Below the pieces are notes generated by a model. That model saw only the letters and a program-made list of their open reading frames with translations, was not told where the DNA came from and made no database searches. A stretch of 63,042 bases of DNA. It comes from Methanobacterium sp. Maddingley MBC34 (GTDB lineage Archaea > Methanobacteriota > Methanobacteria > Methanobacteriales > Methanobacteriaceae). Positions 19,471 through 32,401 of the stretch are shown here, piece after piece. Where the stretch lies: positions 1-63,042 of the forward strand of contig AMGN01000025.1 in NCBI GenBank assembly GCA_000309865.1. The letters are read 5' to 3'. The position numbers and the translations under genes were made by a program. Within the stretch, counting starts at the first letter, position 1. Each line of letters opens with the position of its first letter.

Positions 19471-19950
19471 TTAAACCAGAGCCTCTTTTTGTTTTTCACC
19501 CTCATTTACTATCCTATTTTTGTATATTGAGTATCCTGCGAAAAAGAAGTTTATTATTGAAACTATGATTAACATATATCCATCTGAGTTTACACGGGAG
19601 GATCCTGTGTATTGAGCATAAGTAACTCCTGTTATTAATTGTATTAAAGCTATAATCAACCATACAACTCCAAAGGCGTAAATGGCCATTGAATTTCGGG
19701 AGGCATATATTAAAACTGCGAACAATATCAGAATACCTCCCCCAAAGGGTGAGGTGAATATCAGGTTGATAATTCCCCAGAAAAACAGCGTAATAGCAAG
19801 TCTTTTGGGCCAAACTTCTTTTTCAGGTCCAGCATTTAAGTTTTTTAATTTTCCAGATATGCCTGTTTTTTCCAGGATCTTCATACCACATTCTGGACAG
19901 AATTTGGCATTTTCTTCCTGAATTAAATTTCCACAATTTTCGCATTCTAT
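19471..19950 (-). CDS. zinc-ribbon membrane protein with apparent AUA start
   Basis: From the first ATG (19884) this is a 137-aa protein with about four membrane helices. In the same frame directly upstream lies a full zinc ribbon, ECENCGNL...FCPECGMKI, whose four cysteines (CX2C twice) are clearly coding. The frame is closed by a TAA immediately before, leaving ATA at 19948-19950 as the only codon before the ribbon besides GAA. GGGGTGGTG lies six bases upstream of that ATA. So either initiation uses AUA or an ATG has mutated to ATA and the gene now starts at 19884 without its ribbon. Function unknown. Confidence 0.6.
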   Translation of the reverse strand: MECENCGNLIQEENAKFCPECGMKILEKTGISGKLKNLNAGPEKEVWPKRLAITLFFWGIINLIFTSPFGGGILILFAVLIYASRNSMAIYAFGVVWLIIALIQLITGVTYAQYTGSSRVNSDGYMLIIVSIINFFFAGYSIYKNRIVNEGEKQKEALV

Positions 19951-20284
19951 TTAAACACCACCCCATCATAAAAATATTTCAATGGAGTTATATTACGATT
20001 TTTATCATTTATAACGCTTTTTACGGTTAAAATTAAATCCCCTTAAACAGGATGATTACTTAGTCATTGAAATATTAATCATAATCCCATAAAGTTTGAT
20101 ATTAAAAAAACAAGTATATAATACTTTAGATTCAAATTTCATTATTCCTTTTATACACAATGTAAAAACAAACCTAAAAAATAAAAAAATAAAAAAAATC
20201 CATTGGATTTGTGGGAAAAAATTTCCTTATTCTCTAATTGACCCTTAACAATCAATTAAGTATTAACACTTTGACAATCATTAA
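19951..20284. other. AT-rich spacer
   Basis: A 334-bp gap without genes. It holds the minus-strand terminator at 20172-20210 and, near 20115-20130, a minus-strand TATA-like stretch that may serve the zinc-ribbon gene. Nothing else is seen. Confidence 0.5.
20172..20210 (-). terminator. terminator of the 129-aa gene
   Basis: On the minus strand AAATCC-AAT-GGATTT forms a 6-bp stem (20196-20210) followed directly by a long T-rich run to about 20172. It lies 75 bases after the stop codon at 20285. Confidence 0.55.
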
Positions 20285-20674
20285 TTAAGCCTGTCTACCC
20301 GCACTGACCACTTCAAACTCATCCAGATTAACACTTCCTATTATTCGGTAGAACTCTTCTTCAGGTAGGCTGAGGAGTTCATCATGATCAAAACCCCTTG
20401 CCTGTTCCAGACCCAGGATGTAGTACTTAAAGTCTGGACCCAGTTCATCCATGATCCGGTACCCTCTCCCAATATGGATCAAGTCCTTTTCATCAAATCC
20501 TGAGATTAAATTATTTATTTTCCCTTCAAGGCTTTCTGTTGGTTGTCTGTAAGTTCCCATCTCCAGTGCAGTTTCAATATCCATGGGTACTTCCAGTTCA
20601 TGGGCAACTTCACTTTGAGTTTTTCCAGTGTGTTTTCTGAATCCTAAAACCAGATTTTTCAGATCTTCTTTCAT
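20285..20674 (-). CDS. hypothetical protein with helix-turn-helix-like N-terminus
   Basis: A 129-aa soluble, acidic protein. Residues 5-35 (LKNLVLGFRKHTGKTQSEVA and following) resemble an XRE-type helix-turn-helix, but the rest is not recognised. An AGGAGGC ribosome site precedes the ATG and a terminator follows, so it is a single-gene unit. DNA binding is only suggested by the weak N-terminal pattern. Confidence 0.6.
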   Translation of the reverse strand: MKEDLKNLVLGFRKHTGKTQSEVAHELEVPMDIETALEMGTYRQPTESLEGKINNLISGFDEKDLIHIGRGYRIMDELGPDFKYYILGLEQARGFDHDELLSLPEEEFYRIIGSVNLDEFEVVSAGRQA

Positions 20675-20937
20675 AGTTGTATGCCTCCTACTTTTATGGA
20701 TAATAATATGATCCCCCTATTATAAATAATTTTTTAAAATAAAGTATTACTATTAATCTGTCCAGGGTGATGCTCTGAAAATTATTTAAAAATCATCTCC
20801 TCCCAACCCGAAAACTTATTTATTTGAAAATCCTATCTATTCCAAAGTGCGAACTCTTTATAAATTGAAAATAAATTTAATCCAGATTTATATTTTACAT
20901 TTTAAACTGAAATTAACAGATCATTATAGGTGTTAAC

Positions 20938-21738
20938 TTGAAAAAAGGTTTTCTATTTGTTATCATAGCATTAATCCTGCTGGTGGCTTACATGCTGGTG
21001 GAGCCCTACTGGATTGAAACCAAACATATAACCATTGAATCAGACCAGATCCCGGCCCAGTTCGATGGGAAAACAATCGTTTTTCTGTCAGATATTCATG
21101 CTGGCCCATTTTTCAGTCAGGACCGAATTGATGGTGTAGTTAATCAGGTTAATGCCATGAACCCGGACCTTATCCTCCTGGGAGGGGACTACATTGATGA
21201 GGATTCTGCCTATATTAATTCAACATTTGAGTCTTTATCCAAATTAGAAGCACCACTGGGCGTTTATGCAGTTTTAGGAAATAAAGATCCCCAGTATAAA
21301 ACCCTGGAAGCTATTCCAAAGTATGGGATTACCTACATTGGAAATAAAGGGACCTGGATTGAAGAGAACGGTTCCAGAATCCGTCTGGGTGGAGTGGGCG
21401 ACTACAACAATGGTGTTCAGATTCAGAATGCCACCACTTCCGTGGTTACTCCCCAGGACTTCGTTATTTTGGTTACCCATAATCCGGATTACTTCCCCAA
21501 GGTAAATAAATCCAAGGTCGATCTGGTTTTCTCCGGTCACACCCATGGCGGACAGGTGACCTTCTTCGGCGTCTGGGCACCCAGTACTCATTCCGATTAC
21601 GGGAATAAATACAGGACCGGAGTAATTGAAGAAAACAACAGTACTCTGATCGTGAGCAATGGCTTAGGAACAACCATACTCCCAGTACGGTTTTTTGCAA
21701 GGCCCCAGATCATTGTAGTGGAATTAAAAAAGACATAA
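20938..21738 (+). CDS. membrane-anchored metallophosphoesterase (YkuE/YaeI-like)
   Basis: Calcineurin-like phosphoesterase of 266 aa with an N-terminal membrane anchor (residues 5-22), so the active site faces outwards. Metal-binding motifs in order: SDIHAG, GGDYID, GNKD (where most relatives have GNHD), THNPD and GHTHGG. The His-to-Lys change in the third motif also occurs in some YkuE-like proteins and may alter catalysis. It starts at TTG with AGGTG upstream. Lipid-linked or cell-wall phosphate substrates are known for relatives; the substrate here is not known. Confidence 0.85.
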   Translation: MKKGFLFVIIALILLVAYMLVEPYWIETKHITIESDQIPAQFDGKTIVFLSDIHAGPFFSQDRIDGVVNQVNAMNPDLILLGGDYIDEDSAYINSTFESLSKLEAPLGVYAVLGNKDPQYKTLEAIPKYGITYIGNKGTWIEENGSRIRLGGVGDYNNGVQIQNATTSVVTPQDFVILVTHNPDYFPKVNKSKVDLVFSGHTHGGQVTFFGVWAPSTHSDYGNKYRTGVIEENNSTLIVSNGLGTTILPVRFFARPQIIVVELKKT

Positions 21739-21880
21739 CAAAATAAAATTGTTAATAAATTTATGTAAAAAGGTTGTTGGATAAAATAAGATTGCTGGAA
21801 AGTTTTGTAATTAATGAATATTGGTGAATTAAAATTTACCCCCAATTCATAATTTATCCCCATTCACTCAAATTTTTAAT

Positions 21881-22771
21881 TCACTCCAAACTCTTCAAAC
21901 ACATACCCCTGGTAAGGCCTGGTTTTTTCTCCAACAGGAGTTTAATTGCTTTTTCAAAGTGTTCCAGGGCTTTTTCAGTTCTTTTTAGTTGTTTGAGGGC
22001 CACTCCTTTATTGTACCATGCAGGGAAATAAATTGGATGCAATTCTATAATCTTATTAAAGCAGAGGATTGCTTCCTCATTTTTACCCATATCCATCAGT
22101 ATAAGGCCTTTGTAGTTTAGGATGTCCCACTCTTTAGGCTCTATTTTTAAAGCAGATTCAATGTATTCCAGTGCATCTTCCAGTTTTCCCATTTCATAGA
22201 ATGCCCGCCCAATATTGTAGAGGGCAATGAAGGAGGTGGGATCTGATTCTGCAGCCTTGTTGAAATAATCAATGGCCTCAGGGTAACTTTTTAGATCAAA
22301 AAGTATTTCTCCCTTGGCATTACACAAATCAGGATAGAGATCATCAGATTTTTCAATCAAACTCAGTGCATCATCAATTAATTTCTGAGCGTTTTTATTT
22401 TGTCCTAGGAAATGGTAGGCCAGACCATTGAAATAGAGTGCATCAACATCGTGTGGTTCTTCAGAGAGAAATTTTTCATAAGAATGTATAGCCTTGTTAT
22501 ATTCACCCAGATAGAACAATACTGTTCCTTTATCAAAAAATAATCCTATATTTTCAGGGTTATATTCTAGAGCTTTGTTATAATCCTTCAATGCCAGGTG
22601 CAGGTCTCCAACATCAACGTACACTGCTCCCCTCAAAAGATGGGCATCAGGGTTATGTGGTTCAAATTCCAATGCTCTGGAGAAAAGGTCAATAGCTTCA
22701 AAATAGTTTTTATGGTCTAACCATGTTTCTATACCCTTCTCAATGTAATAGTGAGCACCTTCAGTGTTCAT
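21881..22771 (-). CDS. tetratricopeptide repeat protein
   Basis: A 296-aa soluble protein made almost wholly of TPR units (about seven or eight of 34 residues), with repeated patterns such as NKALEYNPENIGLFFDKG and YNIGRAFYEMGKLEDALEYI. TPR superhelices bind partner proteins; the partner is not evident. GGGGGA precedes the ATG. The gene stands alone between a phosphoesterase and lon. Confidence 0.85.
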   Translation of the reverse strand: MNTEGAHYYIEKGIETWLDHKNYFEAIDLFSRALEFEPHNPDAHLLRGAVYVDVGDLHLALKDYNKALEYNPENIGLFFDKGTVLFYLGEYNKAIHSYEKFLSEEPHDVDALYFNGLAYHFLGQNKNAQKLIDDALSLIEKSDDLYPDLCNAKGEILFDLKSYPEAIDYFNKAAESDPTSFIALYNIGRAFYEMGKLEDALEYIESALKIEPKEWDILNYKGLILMDMGKNEEAILCFNKIIELHPIYFPAWYNKGVALKQLKRTEKALEHFEKAIKLLLEKKPGLTRGMCLKSLE

Positions 22772-22879
22772 TATAATTCCCCCTGTGTATTATAATTTCT
22801 TTATTATGAAATATAAAATTAGGGTTAAAAATGAAGTATTTATAAAAATCGTTTAAATTATTCAAAAAAAGTAAATAAA

Positions 22880-22928
22880 AAAATAAAGAAGTTTCCACTC
22901 CCATCCCAAGCAGGAATGAAAAGTGGAA
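22880..22928 (-). terminator. terminator of lon
   Basis: On the minus strand TTCCACT pairs with AGTGGAA (arms at 22893-22899 and 22922-22928) and is followed by a T-rich run to about 22870. It lies 13 bases after the lon stop codon. Confidence 0.6.
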
Positions 22929-22940
22929 TATTTTAAGGCC

Positions 22941-25316
<2,376 letters not shown>

Positions 25317-25481
25317 ATTATCACTCGCAGGGTTTGATGACATGTTTTTTTAACTTTTTTTAATTTTTATGATGCCTTTTTATAATGATTTGAATACTCT
25401 TAATTTTTGATTTGTAAATTCTTCATAATTTTGCATTAATGACTGGAAGAGGTTAAAAAATTCTGGCCTGAACTTAGGCCT

Positions 25482-25897
<416 letters not shown>

Positions 25898-26108
25898 ATA
25901 CTGATTTTGGAATAAATAATATAAAGAATAGTTAGAAAGAAAAAATAACAAATTTACAGACTAATCTCCAGCCAAAAAAGTACACGCTCTGAAGGTACTT
26001 AAAGTTTAAAAAACACATAAAACAAGAGCTTCTGAGATGAAAAATGATTTAAAAGAATTAAAGGGTGATTCATAGGGTTATTTTTTCCAATAGACCCTAA
26101 AAATTATT

Positions 26109-27719
26109 TCAGATCTGGAGTGCTTCTGACTTTAATTTTTTGATTTTTCCATTTTGCGTGTATTGATAAAGATTTATATAAGTTAAATTTGAGTCTTCGC
26201 TTTTGGGGGGTATAATGACTACAAATGTCATAGTACATTTATTTTTATCTATCCATGTGCCAGAATTTACATAGACCTGTTTTTCTTGTTTTTCATTGAA
26301 AGACGTTATAACTCGTGCTTCATGAGAATGTCCAAATATAACAATTTTTTTATCTGAATCCGGATTGTTAAAAAATTGCACATGTGCTTGATCATCCAGA
26401 TGACTTGCAAATGCTCCTTTCAGGACTGCTTCATTGGTAGGAATTTTAACAGGAACTAAATTTTTATTTTGCCTTTCATCCCAGGTTTCAACAATCCCAT
26501 TATACAAATTAACATCAATGTAATCATCTTCTGAGTTTTGATAGGGCAGGACATCATTTATGGCATAAAACTCAGTAAATCCATCTATTTGGGTGTTTAT
26601 GACCTTTTCATCCAGTCCTTCGTTTACAGGAAAATCGGTGATAAGGCCTTTCCAAACATTCCAGTAAAGGAAGTAAAGAAATTGAATCTCTCCCAGTTCA
26701 TTTTTATTAACCGGAGGGAATGTAACATCTAATTTGGGGCGGCCCTGTATAACAGAACTGGTTGCCATTCTGGTAAAGAAATATCCGGGGGGTAGTATGG
26801 TATCGGTTTGGGTTAAAGACTGGTTGGAATAATCAGGGGCACAGTAAAAATTGTATCTATGTCCGTGTTCAATGATAACTTCCGGAAAATCAGATGGAAT
26901 ATATGCTCCCAAACCTCTCACATCACGAGCTTCAGATATTCCAGGCATGATACTTTGAATATCCTCGGAATTTATCAATAAATCATGATTTCCAGGCACA
27001 TAAGTCACTTTTACTTTACCTTCTTTAATTATATCATTAAAAGCATCAATCACTGGTTTATTGTTAGATGCTACAGCTTTGGTGAAATCCAACTGTGTTT
27101 TCCCATTGAATGTGTCAAGATGCATGGGGATGAACCATTCGTCAACCAAGTCACCGGCTATAACCAGTTCTTTTACATTTGGGGAATTTTTTACATGTTC
27201 TAAGAAATTAACCAGCGCACCCCGGTTCTGGGTGAGTTCTGCGTAGCTGTCGTTTGCACCTAAGTGCAGGTCGCTTATGCATATTATCAAGGTTCTTTCA
27301 TTGTTTAAATCTGAAATACCTTCCAATTCCAGATTAAATGAATAATCAACAGCGAAAAAACTCTTAAATTCTTCTTTTAAGGATGTTCCATTTAGGGATT
27401 TTACTTTGCTATTTACAGAAAGTTTATACTCTTCACCTTCAGAAATTACCCCTGATTTATCAATATAGAGACTAGATGGGGAGTTGTTATCAACATTTAT
27501 TTTAACATCCACATCCTGTTCTTTTCCTTCAGGTTTAACTTTGTAAAGTTTTATTCCATCTGGAACCGTGCTCAAATCTAAATCTTCACTGAATAGTATA
27601 TTTATACGGCCTGACGTGTCAATAACCGATGGATCTTCTATTTTATCAGAGAAATGAATGTCTGTTTTAACAATTAATGTTTTAACAATTTTTTCAGGGT
27701 TCAAAGGAGAAACCTCCAT
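26109..27719 (-). CDS. metallophosphoesterase with Ig-like N-terminal domain
   Basis: A 536-aa protein. The first 130 residues form an Ig-like/SbsA-type beta domain (GRINILFSEDLDLS, SLYIDKSGVI). A calcineurin-like phosphoesterase follows, with metal motifs SDLHLG, GDLVDEW, GNHD, EHGH and GHSHEA in order. No signal peptide is seen, so it may be cytoplasmic. ATG at 27719 has no ribosome site, but GGAGG inside the first codons lies eight bases before an in-frame TTG at 27704, which may be the true start. Substrate unknown. Confidence 0.8.
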   Translation of the reverse strand: MEVSPLNPEKIVKTLIVKTDIHFSDKIEDPSVIDTSGRINILFSEDLDLSTVPDGIKLYKVKPEGKEQDVDVKINVDNNSPSSLYIDKSGVISEGEEYKLSVNSKVKSLNGTSLKEEFKSFFAVDYSFNLELEGISDLNNERTLIICISDLHLGANDSYAELTQNRGALVNFLEHVKNSPNVKELVIAGDLVDEWFIPMHLDTFNGKTQLDFTKAVASNNKPVIDAFNDIIKEGKVKVTYVPGNHDLLINSEDIQSIMPGISEARDVRGLGAYIPSDFPEVIIEHGHRYNFYCAPDYSNQSLTQTDTILPPGYFFTRMATSSVIQGRPKLDVTFPPVNKNELGEIQFLYFLYWNVWKGLITDFPVNEGLDEKVINTQIDGFTEFYAINDVLPYQNSEDDYIDVNLYNGIVETWDERQNKNLVPVKIPTNEAVLKGAFASHLDDQAHVQFFNNPDSDKKIVIFGHSHEARVITSFNEKQEKQVYVNSGTWIDKNKCTMTFVVIIPPKSEDSNLTYINLYQYTQNGKIKKLKSEALQI

Positions 27720-28047
27720 TTACAAATATATTTAATTTTAGTAGATTGGATTAGAGATTTTTTTTTATTAATATGATAACTGGATTATTTAACTTAATGG
27801 ATATTTAGATTTGAGGATGCAAAGGCATTAAGTGCCCTAAAACTTTTTTAAAACAAAAAATTATCTTAAAATGAGTTTATATATTACTAACACAGAAACA
27901 ATAACTCGTGAAGACAACCGCTCTGACATTCGAACACTTGGAAAGAAAAATAAGTAGAGCATGATTGGCATGCTTACAACCTACAAAGATTATTTACTCT
28001 TATCTTTGAATAAAAAATTTCAATATTTTATCTTATTACTATTTTAT
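27720..28047. other. AT-rich spacer
   Basis: A 328-bp gap without genes between two minus-strand genes. It has a small hairpin AGCATG/CATGCT (27958-27974) and TATA-like sequence; nothing else is supported. Confidence 0.4.
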
Positions 28048-28947
28048 TTATTCGATTGTTGCATGTGCGAAGTATACAAGTTCACAAACATTCCTGTTTT
28101 CGTTTTTACCATGGAAATACAGTTTTTTATAATCAACACTAGTTACATTTTGTATATTTGAGAATCCAAAAGTACTTAGGAATTCTTCAAACTCACCATC
28201 TTTGATTCCGAATTGGAGTGGTTCTCCTTGTTGTATTGCAAAGTTTCTGATATCTTGTGCAATCTTCAGTTTATTGGTTCCATCAACTACCGATTCAGGG
28301 AAATAATCAAAAATCACTGCACTACCTTTGCCAGAATTCTCTGTGATAAAAGAAAGTGTTTCAGATACTGACTTAGGGGTAATATACATAATTAGTCCTT
28401 CCATAATGAAAAGAGTCTTCAATGATGGATTATATCCTTTAGAAAATAGTTTTTCACCGAATGTTTCCTTTTCAAAATCAACAGGCACAAATATAACATG
28501 CTCCGGGATAGAACCAAAGATTTCCTTGATTTTCTCCATTTTAAAACTCTGAGTACCTGGATGATCCACTTCAAATACTTTAACTTTTTCTTTCAGTTCT
28601 TCGATTCTATAAGCTCGAGTATCATATCCTGCCCCAAATATAACCAACTGTTCAAGCCCGTTTTCAATCATTTTTTTAACAAAATCATCAAAATACCTAA
28701 CTCTGGCTACAATTGAACCAGAGTTATTTTCAACCGTTGTATTTGCCTCATCCCTATGTTTAGCAACGTATTCTAATATTTTAGGATTTATAAAATGGAT
28801 AGCATATGGATCATAACAGATGCGTTCATCTTCAGGTTTAGATGATTCATAAGCCCTAAGCATTGCAATCCCTTCAGCCATTTTAGCTGGCCCTTTCCTA
28901 TCTGCATAAATTTTGGTTTCATCTTGCTTATACTCACTTTCTACCAT
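28048..28947 (-). CDS. class I SAM methyltransferase (TIGR00027/LCMT-like)
   Basis: Methyltransferase of about 299 aa from the leucine-carboxyl-methyltransferase/Tcmp family. The SAM loop is VIFGAGYDTRAYR (near residue 98), followed by the acidic strand VFEVDHPGTQ. The start at 28947 follows GGGAG; the frame opens eight codons earlier. The substrate cannot be predicted; relatives methylate small carboxylic metabolites. A TetR gene lies 233 bp upstream on the same strand and the spacer contains repeated operator-like sequences, so it is probably TetR-controlled. Confidence 0.8.
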   Translation of the reverse strand: MVESEYKQDETKIYADRKGPAKMAEGIAMLRAYESSKPEDERICYDPYAIHFINPKILEYVAKHRDEANTTVENNSGSIVARVRYFDDFVKKMIENGLEQLVIFGAGYDTRAYRIEELKEKVKVFEVDHPGTQSFKMEKIKEIFGSIPEHVIFVPVDFEKETFGEKLFSKGYNPSLKTLFIMEGLIMYITPKSVSETLSFITENSGKGSAVIFDYFPESVVDGTNKLKIAQDIRNFAIQQGEPLQFGIKDGEFEEFLSTFGFSNIQNVTSVDYKKLYFHGKNENRNVCELVYFAHATIE

Positions 28948-28973
28948 AATTTTCAACTCCCTTAATGACATCG

Positions 28974-29004
28974 TGTTATTAATGACACTATGTTATTAAT
29001 GACA
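28974..29004. promoter_or_regulatory. tandem operator-like repeats TGTTATTAATGACA
   Basis: Two identical 14-bp, nearly palindromic units (28974-28987 and 28991-29004), 17 bp apart, lie just upstream of the methyltransferase start. Partial copies (TTAATGACA at 28962, TGACATTGACT at 29008) flank them. The layout suits a TetR dimer array. Confidence 0.55.
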
Positions 29005-29179
29005 TTGTGACATTGACTATTTAAAGTCTTTGGTTAAATAAAAAAATGTTTAAAATACTAAAAATAACATGAAACAAATTTAAAAAGAATTGAATCAGTT
29101 ATTAAAATGTTTTAAATTATATAATGGCTTAAAAAAATAATTCATGTGTAATAAGCATTGATTATTTATCTGTTTGCTA

Positions 29180-29968
29180 TTATTTTTGCTTATTGCCTAT
29201 TATATTATCAATAAAGTCATTGACATCTGCTAAAAATTTATTGTGATGGATTCCTTGGATTATTAGTAAATCTTTAAGGTCATTGGGCATATTATCAATG
29301 TTAGTTGTGATCAATGTCAATAAAACAGTTACTTCAACAGAATTCACATCAGGTTTTATTGTGCCCTCTTTTTTCCCCTGTTCTATTGAGCTACAAAATA
29401 TATACAGCATTTCATGGCGTAAAAGGGTAATTTCATTTAAATATTCACTGACTGTGAATTTTGGTGTCAGAATTCCGGGAGTAACATTACCATTACTATG
29501 CTCTAACTTTTTTATATACAATTCTTCAAATCTCTTTTTATACTCATCATAGAGCTTACTGTGGGCAAAGGCTTCTATTTTATATTCTGCAGGTTCAATA
29601 TTAGCTAGATCAAACCTTCCTGACAGTAAATAATTGTAAGCTTGTAGATAATTAGAATATTCTTTTGCAAATTCATAACATACCTTTCTAAATGCTGCAA
29701 GTTTTTTAAAACCAGTTTTTACTTTTTTAACTTCTTCTTTGATCATTTTATTCCGGATTCGGATACCACGAAGGACAATAGCAAAAAATAATTCTTCCTT
29801 GTTTTCAAAATATAGATAAATTGTAGATCTACTAAACTTCACTTCTTTGGATATATCCTTCAAAGAAACATTCTCATAACCTTTAGAGAAGAATAACTTT
29901 TCAGCTGCATTTAATATATCTCTTCTTCGCTTTTCTTTTTCCAGTTCGCTTCTAGCTACGAGAGACAT
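29180..29968 (-). CDS. TetR family transcriptional regulator
   Basis: A 262-aa repressor. The N-terminal TetR helix-turn-helix is clear (residues 13-60: ILNAAEKLFFSKGYENVSLK, then FSRSTIYLYFENKEELF). The C-terminal ligand domain is not recognised. AGGTGG precedes the ATG. It likely controls the downstream methyltransferase, which starts beyond tandem palindromes, and perhaps itself. Confidence 0.88.
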   Translation of the reverse strand: MSLVARSELEKEKRRRDILNAAEKLFFSKGYENVSLKDISKEVKFSRSTIYLYFENKEELFFAIVLRGIRIRNKMIKEEVKKVKTGFKKLAAFRKVCYEFAKEYSNYLQAYNYLLSGRFDLANIEPAEYKIEAFAHSKLYDEYKKRFEELYIKKLEHSNGNVTPGILTPKFTVSEYLNEITLLRHEMLYIFCSSIEQGKKEGTIKPDVNSVEVTVLLTLITTNIDNMPNDLKDLLIIQGIHHNKFLADVNDFIDNIIGNKQK

Positions 29969-30609
29969 TATCTTTATCCACCTACACTCTACAATCTTTA
30001 TAATTATGTAATTCCTTTTAGTAAATAACTTTTAGCAAATAATTTAATTCCACCAACACGTTAAAAACACTTTTCAATTAAATACTCAAAAATTAAATAC
30101 TCAAAAAGAAAAAGAGCAAAATAGCCATAAAAAGACACACCAAGACGAAATGAGTACATAAAACAGCCGGATACTCAGCAATCGTACAGATCTTGAACCA
30201 TACCTTAATTGGGAGGCGAATGAGAATGGTTTCAACCCACCAGCAATATAACGTAAATTCTCCACATCCCAGTTAATTAATGCAAAAAGCCTCATGAAAA
30301 TCAGGGAGCATGTGATGGACATAAGCTTAAGGACAGGGTTTTGGATGCATACTTCTAGCTGACCTCAATGAGTTAAGAAAAAAGTTACATGAGTTGTATC
30401 GAGTACTTAAATGTGAAAAGGCTTCTGTAAAATATTCACTTGACGAGTTCCGGGAACTAGAAAAGTAGCATAAACGGTTATTTGATATTGTTTCAAAGAT
30501 GAAAAAGGAGTTAAAAGAACTCAATGGTGAGTTCTAAGGGTATTTTTTTTGATCAATTTATAATCCAGTTTTAGCTATATTGGAATTTTAATTGATCATT
30601 TTACATTCT
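29969..30609. other. 641-bp region of decayed sequence
   Basis: No intact gene. The right part (30331-30537) is a decayed coiled-coil gene on the plus strand. The left part has short open frames on both strands with no recognisable family; it may be the remains of the same or another lost gene. Confidence 0.5.
30331..30537 (+). pseudogene. decayed coiled-coil protein gene with in-frame TAG
   Basis: One frame reads a charged, helical sequence (DLNELRKKLHELYRVLK, SLDEFRELEK) to a TAG at 30466-30468, then continues without shift (HKRLFDIVSKMKKELKEL) to TAA at 30535. The heptad-like pattern crosses the stop, so a sense codon such as CAG was probably lost. No start codon or ribosome site is seen on the left. 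Confidence 0.45.
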
Positions 30610-31389
30610 TTATTTATATCCGATAAAGAACAATCTTTTAAATGGAAAAAGTACATTTCCGTCCTTTTGAGCAGGGTATGCCTTTGTAATTTCTTTTAAA
30701 ACATCTTTTTCAAACTCAATTTTTTCTTCTTGGGTATCCAGTGTATCCAGAAACTTTCTAATTCCTGTGCTTTTAAGCATTTCAACAATACTCTGGTGAG
30801 AATGCATTATATGAAAGTAGGATGTTTCCCACATGTTGATGGATTTTAAATTAGCTGACAGGATATCATAGTAGTAATCACTGGAATGAAATGTGAAAGC
30901 ATCACTGGCTCCGTTAGTTTGTTCTTTCCATCTTTCATTTAATGAAACAGTTTTTATTGCACGACTTACTGGCATTTTATGGTACATTGGAACCTGCACT
31001 GCCAGAGCACCGTTACTTTCCAGCATTCCAACCAGGTCGAATATTAATTTTTCCTGGTCAAGAATCCACTGGATGGTGGCATTTGAGAATATAATATCAT
31101 ATTTTTCTTCAGTTTCCAGTTTAGTGGCATCTTCAATTCTCCATTTGATATCCGGATAATTTTTCCTTGCTGATTCTATCATGGACACTGAAATATCTAT
31201 TCCAACTATTTCACTTTCCGGCCATCTGCTGGAAAGGACATTGGTACTGTTTCCAGGCCCACAACCTACATCCATTATTTTTTCAGGATTTTCCACATGC
31301 ATACGTGCTGCGAGATCTTTTGCAGGTTGAGTTCGTTCCTCATTGAACTTTAAATAGAGTTCAGGGTTCCAATCTTTACTGGTTCTCAT
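30610..31389 (-). CDS. trans-aconitate methyltransferase-like protein
   Basis: Class I SAM methyltransferase of about 259 aa resembling Tam. It starts MRTSKDWNPELYLKF, the SAM loop is IMDVGCGPGNSTN (near residue 38), the acidic strand is IVGIDISVSMI and motif III is FSNATIQWI. AAGGAG precedes the ATG at 31389; the frame opens 13 codons earlier. Tam enzymes methylate trans-aconitate; the archaeal substrate is not established. It is a single gene. Confidence 0.82.
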   Translation of the reverse strand: MRTSKDWNPELYLKFNEERTQPAKDLAARMHVENPEKIMDVGCGPGNSTNVLSSRWPESEIVGIDISVSMIESARKNYPDIKWRIEDATKLETEEKYDIIFSNATIQWILDQEKLIFDLVGMLESNGALAVQVPMYHKMPVSRAIKTVSLNERWKEQTNGASDAFTFHSSDYYYDILSANLKSINMWETSYFHIMHSHQSIVEMLKSTGIRKFLDTLDTQEEKIEFEKDVLKEITKAYPAQKDGNVLFPFKRLFFIGYK

Positions 31390-31570
31390 ACAGATTCTCC
31401 TTAATATCCTATTAATTAGTTTTATCAAACTAACTATTATATAAAGATACTGATAATTAGTAAAATTATGTAGTAATCAGTAAAATCAAGAATGATGTAT
31501 TAATTGGAAGTAGTTTTAATCAAAAGGATCTGGAATAAAAATAAATTGAATAAAAAAAAGGAGTTTAAGA

Positions 31571-31840
<270 letters not shown>

Positions 31841-31872
31841 ACTAGTAACCTCAGTTTATTCTAAGTTTAAAC

Positions 31873-32235
<363 letters not shown>

Positions 32236-32401
32236 ATTTTCACCTCTCCTATAATAATGATCCATTGATTTAATAAAAATTTTAATATTAAATTAATGAG
32301 ATTTTAAATCTTTAATTTAATTAATTGAATTAAATGTTTAATCCTCTAATGGGGTTTAATCTAATGATCTAACTGTTTATCTAGATCTAACTTAATGGGA
32401 T

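Noticed and set aside
20743..20752. AGTATTACT near 20744 as part of the nickel regulon
   Set aside because: It is a single site beside unrelated genes; similar single copies occur near 54736, showing that isolated heptamers are uninformative.
30466..30468. TAG as pyrrolysine codon
   Set aside because: Members of Methanobacteriales are not known to use pyrrolysine, and the frame has no start codon or ribosome site.
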